From Beroe ovata (taxonomy: Eukaryota > Ctenophora > Nuda > Beroida > Beroidae), in the NCBI GenBank assembly GCA_946803715.1, contig CAMPET010000069.1, positions 3,065 through 48,962 on the forward strand: DNA of 45,898 nucleotides, written 5' to 3'. This document shows positions 26,167 to 37,700 of the stretch, one piece after another (the stretch's first letter is position 1; every line of letters starts with the position of its first letter). The notes under the pieces were generated by a model. It was not told the DNA's origin, did no database searches, and saw nothing but the letters and a program-made list of their open reading frames with translations. The translations under genes were made by a program, and so were the position numbers.

Positions 26167-26648
26167 AAGCTCATCAGAGGTGGTTTCCGCCTTTTCGTGT
26201 ACACAATCATTTATCACATCATTGAAGTGTAGTGGTAGTGTTTTGATAAGGGAGAAACTCTCTTACGTGATTGGCAAAGGCGAAGTNATTAAGGTCAAAT
26301 TTTAATTCAAATAGATAGTGATTGGTCAAATAAATATCAGTCATCTAACATTGAACACACTTAATTTAATCAGAATTAAATACCTAATGATCGACATTAA
26401 ATATCATTTACCAAGTTCAAATTATCAGATTTAACTATAGTTCAAATCGAAATTTCATCAACAATCAGAGGTTGAATCGATAAAAGAATAATCATTTCAA
26501 AACACAGTCGATTGAATAGTAATGATGAGTCGATCATCATCATTTAAGTCCATGATCTATGTATACGAGTATACGGTGGGTAGATCATGATTACAACGTT
26601 TTTTGAAAATGTGAGTGAGTTATTGCAATCATCATCGCAATCATTCGT

Positions 26649-26679
26649 GTTGCCATAGCAACAGTCTCTGTTGCTATGG
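26649..26679. promoter_or_regulatory. RFX X-box-like palindrome within a 12-bp inverted repeat
   Basis: GTTGCCATAGCAAC (26649-26662) fits the RFX consensus GTNRCC-NN-RGYAAC. It also forms one arm of an inverted repeat (26653-26664 with 26668-26679, 3-nt loop). It lies about 40 bp beyond the stop codon of the Rab gene. Binding is not shown. Confidence 0.4.
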
Positions 26680-26721
26680 TGTTGGTACGATTCTTTACAA
26701 GGGATGGTGAAATGGTTTGTC

Positions 26722-29700
26722 CTAACCAGAACAACAAGAAGACGGGACTTCCTTTTTGGGCGAGAGTTCAACTCCATTCCCGTTTGGCTGAAATGAACAA
26801 GTACATTAGGATGACCTATGTCCATCATTACTGTAGCGGGAAGGAAATAGTGTATACTCGGTACCTGTTATACAATATACGTTGAACAGTGTATTATCGT
26901 TACACAAAATGTAGTACTGAAGTCCGAATGCGTACAATGTACATGACTTTCACTAACCATCGGTTTTTGCCGGCCCATCTTAGTAATAATATCCAGCGCC
27001 ATTTTCTTGAACGCCTCATCCAAACCCTTGTTCGTTTTAGCGCTCGTTTCAAACACCAATATGTTGTTCTCCGTTGAAAACTGAAAGATTTCGCGATTAT
27101 CACAGAATTTGTGATTTAGTAGATGAAAGTGTAAAGAGGTTAAGAGAGGTTAAGAGAGGTTAAGAAGGGAATAATTATTATTGATTATTGAAAACATAAT
27201 CTGTTATTCTAATTATAGAAGCACCAAAAGAGCCATGCGCCCTTTGAATGATTTCAAGAAATAATTCAAATTTCTTAGAATTACCATCTTTCGAACACAA
27301 TGCAAGATATTGCACCCCAAATAATAGAGAAACTTGTTTTATTGTACGTGTGAGTGTGTGTGCGTGAGTGTGTGCATGTGTGTGCGTGTCACACACACAA
27401 ACATACAAATACTTACATAGTACCTACATACTACAGTGCCCAAAGTTCAGAATAAGTACAGCAACACACTAAGTGTTTCCGTCCCCAAAAACCTAAGACT
27501 GCTACTACCCCAAAAACCTAAAACTACAAAAATCTAAGATTACTCGCCACACGACAGAGATGTGCACGGTTTAACGGCGATTTTAGATGACATAGTGAGC
27601 TTACATGATACTGTGATGTTAATATTAAATTATAAATTCATATTTCCGAGACATCGGGATAATATAAATGGTCCCCTAATGATTATGCTCTCTCGAGGAT
27701 ATATGAAGAATTTTATTACGTCTTGAAAATCAAAATTGCCGTTGAGATTATTTCGAATAACAGAAAGTTCACTTAAATAGGAGTAAATTGAAATCACAAC
27801 TCAATCGAAAACTTATCTGGTTGCTCAATGTCTATCGTCATTGTAACGGTCATAACAATTATAGCTGTACATTCCAATATTACTACAAGACCTACCTACA
27901 TTATTGCATCAAACGCTTCTTTTAAGTGGGTACCTAGTAAACGCTATTTCCAGTACCAAGTACACACACACGCACACACACACGCACACACACGCACAGA
28001 GGCACACCTCGTGCTTATCTAATGACGTGTATTATACAGTGCAGTCATTTTACAGCTGATAACAGAGCGGCTTATTATATCGAATGAGATACAAATCTTG
28101 TCAGTATTTGAGCCGTTATTTTACACCATTTGTCTCCCACAGAAAGACATGCTCCCCAAGACGTCTTTCCCTCTTCTTTTGCTCTCGCTTACACTCCATC
28201 AATCATCTGTGTCAGTCAGTTTAGAAGACCAGGTGGCAGGTAGGAATACAATATTCNACTACTCCATTGTTCTATTATAGATCATATTGTTACCACTAGC
28301 AACTAACTAGAGTGAGAAAATTAGAGACCCTCAACAACTTCCATCGCTATGAGCCCATTCTTACTGCCATATCAATTCTATAACTGTTAAACAGTCAGTG
28401 TAGGTACTAGCACCACTGCCATGCCACAGTTATTGAAGTCTAGCTTTGCCGCAGGCGGACAGGCATAGGAATACATATCCAGACGTTAGCTCACAATGCC
28501 GTGCTAATTAATAGCCCCGTCTGTGACGTCAGACACACATAATACAGGTGCTGCTGCTACTACTTTTAATATATCCAGATTTTGTGACTGAAATACCCTC
28601 TATTATTATGTGCATAATGCATACACAATAGATAATGCGGAGAGAGGGGAGAGAGGGAGAGTGTAGTGACTGGTTTGGCGAATAAGACTATCAAACATTA
28701 TACGGGTAGATTAAGTCATACATCCCATTCATTACATAAGTTCTACGACAGTCTTAGGGTAGATGGTCAAACATACTATGTTTACAGAGAAGGTCATTTT
28801 CATATTGTCAGCAGCATTACGCAATACAATTGTATCATTAGGCTATGTTCAACATATGATGCCACTTTTGCTGTGTGACGCAGTTTACACTTTCAGAGAT
28901 GAGATCAGTGTCATTGAGTAATGAGTAGCTCCGATCCAGGTTGAAATCCTACCATACTGTTTGGTAATGAGAACCTACGTTCTACATTTTATTAATAGAT
29001 GCATTTAAGCATACTCACATAGCTTACATCCTCTTTAGAAACCTCCCTTTCTTCCACAGGGATATCACATTTGTTAGCCAGTATCATGGTCTCAACATCC
29101 TCTTGTGCATTCTTGATATAACAAAACAATTTGTTAGAATAATAAAAGCTTATTTAATCAAATGGAAAACAAATTGGTTTGTAATAATATTGAAGCCTAG
29201 TAATTGCAAAATTGTTTACATCTTCAATGTTTTGAAGCCATGTTCTGATGTTGAGGAAAGACTGTTGGTCGTCAAGAGCAAATATCATAACAATCCCCTG
29301 AGAGATGATTCAAAGATTAAACTTCATTTGGATATCTCGAGAATTGGTGCAATGGTAGATCATAGATTAATTTCATGGTACTAACCATTGCTCCCCTGTA
29401 ATAGGGCTTGGTTATTGTATGGAACCGTTCCTGGCCTGCTGTATCCCTGTATGAAACTTTTCTAAGCAAGTAACTCATTTTGTTTGACCCTTTGGCATAT
29501 TGACACTTACACAAATTGAGTATATCAACAGATGTTTCCCTTACCAGATTTGCATCTTTACTTTCTTGTTATTCACAGAAACTGTTTTTATTTTGAAATC
29601 TATACCTGCAAACAAGGTTGATGATGAGTGTGAGAATCTGTGTTACAAAGATGGAAGCACATTATGCAGCATAGCCTGAGAACTCACCTATTGTAGTCAT

Positions 29701-29811
29701 AAAGGAAGGTGTGAACTCATTTTCAACAAATCGAACCAAAATTGCAGTTTTTCCCACACCACTATCTCCTATTAGCATTAACTTAACCAAATGATCATAT
29801 TTCTTTGCCAT
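26722..29811 (-). CDS. Rab small GTPase (Rab8/10/13-like group), complete, seven exons
   Basis: Exons in coding order: 29688-29811, 29545-29605, 29386-29446, 29220-29297, 29019-29111, 26958-27080, 26722-26787. The total is 606 nt, 201 residues, with all phases consistent. ATG is at 29811. Motifs: P-loop GDSGVGKT (residues 15-22), effector TTIGIDFK (39-46), [18 protein letters not shown]. The last exon ([15 protein letters not shown] then SSCCSG) supplies the expected pair of prenylated cysteines as CCSG; without it the protein would lack a lipidation site. Rabs cycle between membranes and GDI and direct vesicle transport. Best resemblance is the Rab8/10/13 branch ([21 protein letters not shown]), but the CCSG end recalls Rab5-type CCxx, so the subfamily is open. 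It is transcribed away from TYMP. Confidence 0.93.
27131..27166 (-). repeat. 10-bp repeat with branch-point-like units near a Rab 3' splice site
   Basis: Plus-strand TAAGAGAGGT units repeat at 10-bp spacing. On the transcribed minus strand this reads as pyrimidine-rich CTTAACCTCT units about 55-85 nt upstream of the acceptor of exon 26958-27080. Each unit carries a CTTAAC branch-point-like hexamer. Confidence 0.5.
27348..27412. repeat. TG/CA tract in Rab intron
   Basis: Mixed GTGTGTGCGTGAG and CACACACA dinucleotide repeats, in the large intron of the Rab gene. Confidence 0.8.
28143..28239 (+). CDS. Orphan signal-peptide-like exon inside a Rab intron
   Basis: A good acceptor (TTGTCTCCCACAG) ends at 28142 and a good donor (GGCAG|GTAGGA) follows 28239. 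ATG at 28149 opens [18 protein letters not shown], followed by [13 protein letters not shown]. This is a classic signal peptide: basic Lys, Leu-rich core, small polar residues near the cleavage region. The exon ends in phase 1. No downstream + strand partner was found in the Rab intron, and an N lies 18 nt after the exon at 28257. Phase and context fit the VWC-like exon at 24351, which would require contig misordering. It may also be chance. Confidence 0.35.
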
Positions 29812-30059
29812 TCAGAGGTGTCTGATTGAAATATGATCTAGATCCAGTCACTTATAAGCATATCCATGGAAGCCTACCAGACAAAGATTCCCAACATAGT
29901 CTAGTTGAGGGAATTTACTCATTTAGACTCAAATAATACTTCTAAAAACAAGATTCTTGAGGAATATGATGGAAAATGGATAAAAATGTTTATACTAGAA
30001 ATTTCTCTTCAAATAATTCTCTGATATAGATACTAGGGAGACTGACATCTCGCACTTCA

Positions 30060-30880
30060 GTGAAAAGATAACATCCGGCAATGCTGTCGCGATCCGTTGC
30101 CTGGAGATGCATGCCCGATGTTATCAATATCTGTCCATTGTTTCATGCGCGCGGCGTGCAAGAAAAAGTGGACGGATAGCGTCCGGCGGCAGGGTGACCC
30201 TAATACTCCGCGCGCGCTGCGCGTCTCCGTGGTTTCGACTCTTCTTCGACTTTTCAGTTCACTGAGTAAAACAGGTTGTTCCCGCGCTGCGTGGCCCAAA
30301 TACTCCGCGCGCGCCGCGCTGCGCGTCTCTGACCTCCGTGGTGCAGTAGTTTTTTCTTACGACTTTTCAGTTCACTGAGTAGAATAGCTGAATAGGGCGC
30401 GCAATGTGCGCGTGCGCACAGAACAGAGGCGCGGAATTGAACGTGTGCGCGCAGGCATGCGCGCAATGAAATTCTCGACAGGGGCTATAAAGTATAGCTA
30501 TCATCGGCAGTCAAAGCTTGTAGGATTTCACCCTACCCTTGCTGGCGGGATTTTATCCCTGGCAAGGGGCGGATTGAAAATCGCGCGCACCGACGGTAGG
30601 GTAAAATCCTACAATCAAAGCCTTCTGACATGTCGCGAGCTGCACTGCAACTGTGCACTGCACTGTGCACTGCAACTGCCAACTAGTCGAGCGCTAGCGG
30701 CGCGGCGAAACCCGGCCCTATTGTAAACCAAGGCTGGTCGTGCGATGCAAGCGATCCGCGATGCGTCAGCAGAGCAGCGCGCGGCGCGAAGCTGAAGTCA
30801 GGGTCTATCATTTGCATTGCATCGACAGGCTTAAAAGCTTTGTATCACCTGTTGATGATATGATAGACCCGGACCCACAC
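30060..30880. mobile_element. GC-rich foldback element, copy 1
   Basis: Sequence is strikingly richer in C+G and CpG than its surroundings. It shares ordered blocks with the element at 38930-39660: GTTATCAATATCTG (30120), GACTTTTCAGTTCACTGAGT (30250 and 30361), CCCGCGCTGCGTG, CCAAATACTCCGCGCGCG, and CCTTGCTGGCGGGATTTTAT. Internal inverted repeats include 30520-30612 (GTAGGATTT / AAATCCTAC ends) and 30801-30811 with 30860-30870. No transposase is present, so it looks like a non-autonomous foldback or MITE-type repeat. Boundaries are approximate. Confidence 0.65.
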
Positions 30881-30905
30881 GCGCACACACGCGCACACAC
30901 ACGCA

Positions 30906-30936
<31 letters not shown>

Positions 30937-30937
30937 T
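30871..30937. repeat. CA/CG dinucleotide tract
   Basis: Alternating CACACGCGCACACACG repeats ending in about fifteen CA units, at the edge of the GC-rich element. Confidence 0.9.
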
Positions 30938-32044
30938 GCCAATTCATTCTGCAGCATTTCTTCTTTGCAGTTTTACCTTCACCTATTCTAGAAAGTTCTG
31001 TGATCTAATTCCAGCATATCATTATGACATATGTAATGATTCAATTCGCTTAGAGTGAGTGAATTTACAGTGTGCGTATACATGCGAATGAACTGCTTAT
31101 AATAGTAGCAAGTGCAAACAACTCTTTGTTCACTTTCAGTTTCAGTCACTTGCAGTAAGTGCGGCAACATAAAAATGAACTGATCATTCTTACTTTCCAA
31201 TGTCCATATATTTATGATCGTTTTTTTGTACAGGGGTACTGAGTACCACGGAAAGTTTAGTTCAACTTCAAGTTATGTTTTTAGTGATTTAGTACCACGC
31301 ACAGTCACCAAAACTTTATTGAGTCGCGCCAATATTATTGTGTTTTCCTAGAAACGTCTGATTTATGAAGGAGTATCAAAGACTGTGCATTTAACAATTT
31401 GATCATTTGCAATGATTTTAAACGGTTATTTAACAGTCGCTATGTAGGTATAGCAGCTGTGTTGTCTGATGCTATTTATACAATTCGTTCTGTATGTTAC
31501 ACGTCTACACTATACGTAGGTAAACCTACTCACAGCAGCTGACATTTTGCTATCCTTCATTGTTTATAATTGCGTTTTATCCGTTATCTCAAGACGTTTA
31601 GGTTTTTATTGCTTTGCAAACGCGTGTCGACTGCTCTGTCGAATAAACACTTCATAAATGGACACAATGGACATTTGACACAATACCTACGTAATCATAA
31701 ACCGGATATTTTGTAGTAATTAGCCAATATTCGATTCACATATTGGCAGGGCGTTGTTTTCAAGACCGAGCATATTCATTCCTGTCCTGGGAGGTGATAT
31801 AGGTCATTTTCTCATCATTCATACATGGATCGTAGGAATGTGATAGAAATCCGATTCCGCTTTCCTACAGCGTTTGTGTAAAAGTAGGTAGGTGTGTTTG
31901 CTGTAATGCAATTTCGTTCCTGCTTTTCACAAAGAGCTAGGATAAAGATAAGAAGTCCTATGTCTGTCACATCTCGCCCATGCTAGCGCATAATTTCGCG
32001 TTTTGCTGATTTTCTATAACCCTGGTTTCTAACCTAAGGACATC

Positions 32045-34299
32045 ATGGTTATCATGTCGATACCAGGTCTCCTGTCCAAGAAGAAGGAAGGCGGAGAGCT
32101 TAGTGATGAAGAAGTCCAATTCTTTATTGACTGTGTCTGCAAGAAGAACATCGATAGAAGTCAGGTTTGAATGAACTTGACTCATGATTGACCCATCTTC
32201 TATTCCGATCCGCAGTTGTCTCATTCTTCCCCCCCCGCCCCCCTTTTCACGCAAGTACATCATCACATGCTGGATTCTCATTCCTCCCACAATTATATCA
32301 GATCGGAGCTATGCTCATGGCGTTCTGTCTGCGAGGCTTGTCCAGCCGGGAGACGATAGCTCTCACCAAGTCCATGTTGCACAGTGGTACCATACAGCGG
32401 TGGGACGCCTCCTGGAAAGTGGTTGACAAGCACTCCACGGGCGGAGTAGGGGACAAGGTCACTTTCCCGCTCACAGGCGCTCTCGCCGTCTTCCCCCTCA
32501 AAATTCCCATGATTTCCGGCAGAGGGCTCGGGCACACCGGCGGTACGGCGGATAAGCTCGAGTCAATTCCAGGTAAACGATGCTTTAACTTTCTTGTTGA
32601 AACCATGTAGTTTGCACGTGTTAGATCATACCAGACAAGATTTCACATGACGAAGCGCAGTACGCAACAACATCACAACCGATATTTGTAATTCACCCTC
32701 AATCCAGGTTTTAAGATCTCCCTAACGGATGAGCACATGGACAGGACAATGAAGACGCTGGGATGTTACATAACGTCTCAGTTTGGGAACATCGCCCCAG
32801 CTGATAAAACTCTGTACTCTATCAGGGACATTACATCCACTGTGTGCTACAGTCCACTAGCTTGTGCCAGCATCATGAGCAAGAAGCTGTCAGAGGGTAT
32901 CGACAGTCTCATTCTCGATGTCAAGGTACATGTGCGCGAATGACCTAATCGCTTCTATCACACCTCTGGTCATAGTGAAAACTTTGTTGGTGATTTCTTC
33001 CCAATTCGACACGGGAAACACAATCCAATTCCTGGTTTCATCAGTCAAAATGGTGTAACTTCTCTGATCGCAATCCCTATACATATTTGCAGGCGGGTGA
33101 AGCTGCAATTGCCGGGGAGCAGGACCAGGCTGAACTCCTAGCCCGGGCAATGGTGGACATCGGTACAGCGATGGGTGTAAAAACCACTGCTCTTATCACC
33201 GAGATGGACACGCCTTTGGGATACTACATTGGAAACTCACTCGAAGTGAGTATGTGAAACACAAGGAAATATCTTCAGTCAAAATTACATCGGATGTCTC
33301 TCTATAATGATTTGTTTTTCAGATGATTGAGTCATTGGAGTGTATGAAGGGAAACGGACCGGAGGATTTGGTCAACATCACCGCTGCCCAAGGAGCCATT
33401 CTACTGTGTTTGGAGGGTTTGGCAGGAAGCCAAAGAGAGGGGGAACAGATGATCAGGAAAACATTGGAGGACGGCTCCGCACTGAAGAAATTCCTGCAGA
33501 TTCTACAAAACCAAGGTTAACTAGATGAAGGAAATGAACACAATATTTTCTCACGCACGAATCATGATTCGTCCCAAAGTATCTCAGGTACATTTGACTC
33601 AATTTTAAGGGGTGTCAAAAGCCACAGCGGATCTCCTGGAAAAAGGAAAATACGAGGATGTGTTTGCACAACCCAAGTTCGTGGAGAAGATCCATACCCC
33701 GGTGTCTGGTTATGTGGAGGCAGTCCATGCTCTGCCGCTGGGCAAAGCTGCGGTACTGTTGGGCGGTGGCAGACAACTGCCCTCCGATATCATTGATATG
33801 GCTGCAGGGATCAAACTCCTCAAAACAAAGGGAGATAAGGTGAGTTGGGGAAGTCAGTACCCAAGTCATGATTAGGATGTTTTACATCGCTCAATTTCTC
33901 ATGGCGAATATTTCGAGAAAGAGTGACTGATATGAGTTATGCAACTCGACTTCAGGTAAAGGCAGGGGATGCGCTAGCAGAGATACATCACAACGGCAAA
34001 CTTACTCCAGAACTCAAGAAACAGATAGCGGACACGTTTGTAATAGGTCATGAACAGAAACCAATACAGCGACTCTTAGCCGTGGTAAGAAAATATAGGT
34101 TTCGGGAGAGTCTGACAATTTTGTCTGGTTTGAAAGCCTGATGACACCCTCGATGAAGTACTATTTGTTCATTCACCACGCTCGGCCGCGTGTTTTAATT
34201 GTTATCACTGGAGCAGAGTTTTAAATTTCAACTAAATTTTTTCAGGTGAACGCTGGCAGCCCGTCCCAGCCTTATCAAGACTACTTGAGGATAAATTAG
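32045..34299 (+). CDS. TYMP: Thymidine phosphorylase, complete, eight exons
   Basis: Exons: 32045-32164, 32302-32572, 32708-32925, 33093-33245, 33323-33515, 33610-33839, 33956-34084, 34246-34299; 1368 nt, 455 residues, all phases consistent, stop TAG. The enzyme reversibly cleaves thymidine with phosphate to thymine and 2-deoxyribose-1-phosphate in cytosolic pyrimidine salvage. Signature motifs: [14 protein letters not shown] (phosphate loop), [10 protein letters not shown] then [33 protein letters not shown], and C-terminal [11 protein letters not shown]. Length is typical of animal TYMP. The N-terminus is short and has no obvious targeting signal. ATG 32054 is an alternative start in the same frame. 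It is convergent with the mannosidase gene, with about 400 bp between stop codons. Confidence 0.97.
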
Positions 34300-34342
34300 A
34301 TTAAGAATATACAGATAAAACCAACGCACGCTTCATTCTGAC

Positions 34343-34435
34343 ATGGGATACGAGTTGGATCAGGGAATCGATTGGAGGACCTTCCTGTCGCTATGTGGAG
34401 ACAACGTAGGATTGATTTATGGTATGCGAAAATGA
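34343..34435 (+). other. Small open frame between convergent genes
   Basis: ATG at 34343 opens 30 codons (MGYELDQGIDWRTFLSLCGD...), with codon-like composition and a possible donor (TTATG|GTATGC) near the end. No downstream partner exon was found before the mannosidase gene on the other strand. It may be a first exon, a small peptide in the TYMP 3' UTR, or chance. Confidence 0.2.
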
Positions 34436-34705
34436 CACTTTCGTAAATTTATGACAACTGATTATTAGATAGGATATAATTATGCATGTGGTGATAGAGA
34501 ACAATGAAAATAAGCAGAATCAAGATAAAACAGACTTTATCATAACTTATCTACACTGAATTATAACTTACCTGAATAATAACAAAACAACACTGGAGCG
34601 ATACAAAAGACTGGCTAAACTCTCAAACTCACGATTATTCTATCTCTCTCTATCTTTCTCTCTGAACTGCACACATGAAACTTCGTCCCACAATTACTGC
34701 AGACC

Positions 34706-37700
34706 TCACCTAAAGTTGACATAATCTGAAATGAACTGCATAGCTCGACTTTCCACAGCACGGAGCCGCTTATCAGTTTCTGTCATTTCGTGAAACGGTG
34801 AAAATGGGTGTGGTTTCGTCGTGACGTCATTGTCCACGAAAACATCTCTCAGATCGGGATATCTAGTTGCTTGGCACAGCCCCGAATTGTCAATGTTACA
34901 ACTGAACCCCAGTTTTCGGCGAATGAGCAGTGATGTAGCATCTTCCACGTGGCGGAGATTAACGAGTTCCTCGTCACACGGAAACTCCCGGATGAGTTGT
35001 CGAAACTGTAGACCTGTGGTGGTGTCACCATGGTCTGTATTCTGGCGATGTGCCAAGAACACTGGATGTAGCAGTGTTTCGAGAACACGGTGACTGAGAA
35101 GGGAAGGGTATTCCACTTTGTAATCTTGTTGTTGTTGTTGTTGCTCATCAGGTTCAACACGACTCTCAAGGAGCAACCTAAACCGGGCTGGAGTTGGGAG
35201 ATTGTCCCTGATTCCCTCTGGGAGTCCCCGGTTATCATTACTGTTTGAGAAACGTCTGTCTAGCACCACCTCAAGATATCCATTGGAGAGTGAGGCGACT
35301 CCGTGCGGCTCTGAGCTGAGCAGAGAAAACCTCCTGGACCGGTCTTGGATGAATGCCAAACTTGGCATGGGGAAGAAGTTTCCTTGTATGTGAAGTTTGT
35401 CTTTGTACCTATGTTGCTGTATGGTGTGACCATTGTTGTCGGTGAACAGCGTGTCTTGGTTCCCAATATCGGTCTTGAATCTCAGGACGAGATCACCATT
35501 TTCCTGGAGATTAGTGAGAATTTCCAACTCAACATGCTCTGTGTCCGCTACCAAATTGACAGTGTAGGAGAACACCACAAGATCACTTAGTGTGACCACG
35601 GCTCGATGTCGAAGTGGGCCCTTTGTCACGACCACTTTGGGTCGTGAGGAGGGGTTCATGTAAACTTCAGGTGCTGAATTTGGTCGGAAGAGGTAGGCCC
35701 CGCCATGGCCACGATATAAGAGAAGTTCCTGATCAGCATCCATAGCCAGCCCACGGTCAGCAGCTCTTTTCATACTCGTCAATCTTCCAGATTTACAATC
35801 TATAGTGATAATCACACTATCCTCTGACCCTAGCGTAATGGGGGAACAAGACTCCTCATGGTGTGATATGGTGTCGAAATTCTCACTGAAACTCTCACTG
35901 TCGCCCGGCGAAGCGTTGTACAATTCAACTGTTGTTTTCTGTGGCTGTGTAGCAGCTGCCTGAACAAAGAACTTCTCCATTGACACAGATCGGGAAAAAG
36001 CCTGGAACACGACGTAGTGAGACGCGGGATTCACAACTCCGTACTCAATATGGGGTTCAGTTTGTTGAAACACCCTCACCCCGCCCCCTCCTAGTTGCAC
36101 TCCGGCATTAAGCTCTGCTGGTATCGCTATCATCTGAACTGTTTCGATGTCTCGTGGCACTGTGTTAACAAGCACTAACTCTCTATACCCGTCCAATACT
36201 TGATACTGATCGTAGCTGTTGAATGATTTCCGGTTCACCACCGGCTGGTAGGGCGTGACAGATCTATCCCCGACCAGTTGTTTGACAGCTGTCATGGTGA
36301 GTTGATGACAAGTTCTGTATGCGTCGTACAGTATCGCTCCATAGTCGTTCATCACCATTCTCACAGAAGTCCCCGTGATTCCGTCATGGTGTTGGAAGAG
36401 GGAGAGAGCGTGACGGGCTGCCAGCAAATCCTCCTCATCTGAAATTCCCCTCGTGAATGAGTATAGGATTTCGGTTCGTCGGAGAGCTGACTCCAGAACG
36501 CGGTCCATGTTCTTGTAGAAGGGACGAGAAGTGTAGTAACCGGACCAATAATCGGCTTCCCGGTCAGCGTACGTGAAGAAGTCACCGCTCAATGTTGGCA
36601 GTTTGCCAGCGCCCTCTGAGTTGAGCACTCTCTCGAAGTACTCACTCAACACACCCCACTTCACTTGAGTGTTCAGAGCAGGGGTTTTGTTGATGTAATC
36701 CATAAGTGGAGTGTAATTGTTGTAAATATCGGAAATGGCTTCCGGTTTCACGTACGCGAAATCCTCCCCAATCTCAACGAATATAGTGTTTGTTTGGTGT
36801 AGTGCTGCTTTCTTCCTCCACTGATCCAGTATCAACTCTGAGAGTTCCTGAACATTACTCTGCGTGACCTTGGCCTCCAGACCTGTTCTCCGATTGAAAG
36901 TGAACTTGGTGCACACATCTTTGTCTGGACCGCACGTGTTGTCCGTTTCATACCCGAAAAACTGTCCAACGTTTGTCAAGATGTCTGTTTCGCCTGTGCT
37001 ATCCCAAGATTGTCGCCACTTGAATTCGATTTTCCTGTCTGCGGCCAAGTGTGTTTTAACTCTGTAATGGACTCGTTCTATGTGCATTCCCTTCAGCCCA
37101 AACATCTTGTTTATATGCGCTTTCATAGGGGATAATCCAAACGGATCAATAGCCCAGCCTGATTTTGGGACGGCCTCAGGGAAATTCTCCCGTAACCAGT
37201 CATGACCATCGAGCATATCGTTGAACAGAGCAAAGTAGTGAGTATTTGCCTCATCAGCCTGGACCCAGCCACCTTGGACAAACTCGAACCTTCCCTCCCG
37301 CGCAAGCGTCCTCATATTAGCCCGCACCGCGTCCACCTGGTCTGTCCACCAGAGCTTGAAAAATGACACCTCAGCGTAGATGTACTTGAAATCTGGGTGT
37401 GCCATGGCGAAGTTATACAGGTTGGTGAGGAGGTATCGAACACGCTGCATGTAGTATGTCATGTATGTCAAGCCCCATCCGGGGTCACAATGTGAGTGGG
37501 GTACCAGCAGAACTTGGAGTGGTTCAGATTGTGGAAGTGGTTTCAGCCCAGAGTAGATCTCCTTGGCGATGTTCTTGCCAATTTTGAAGTCAAGTTTCTC
37601 GACCAGATCAGTCACCTGAACTGTGGCGTTGTTGTGATCGACGCTGTGGACTACGGAACATTTCTCGGTAAAGGGCGAAGGAAATGATTTCTTTGAGTCT

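Larger units (their letters stand above)
29812..32044. other. Divergent intergenic region between Rab and TYMP
   Basis: It separates two genes transcribed away from each other and should hold both promoters. It contains a GC/CpG-rich foldback element (30060-30880), a CA tract (30871-30937) and otherwise AT-rich sequence without coding potential. Confidence 0.6.

Noticed and set aside
25852-26217. 121-codon minus-strand frame with GLHGVGLHGV repeats
   Set aside because: It is a translation of the CATGCAGACC repeat cluster without other coding features.
30057-30991. Arg/Ala-rich frames in the GC-rich element
   Set aside because: They appear on both strands and follow the CpG-rich composition; no transposase or nuclease motif.
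34821-37687. Several plus-strand frames of 60-130 codons
   Set aside because: They are antisense shadows of the 1104-codon mannosidase frame.
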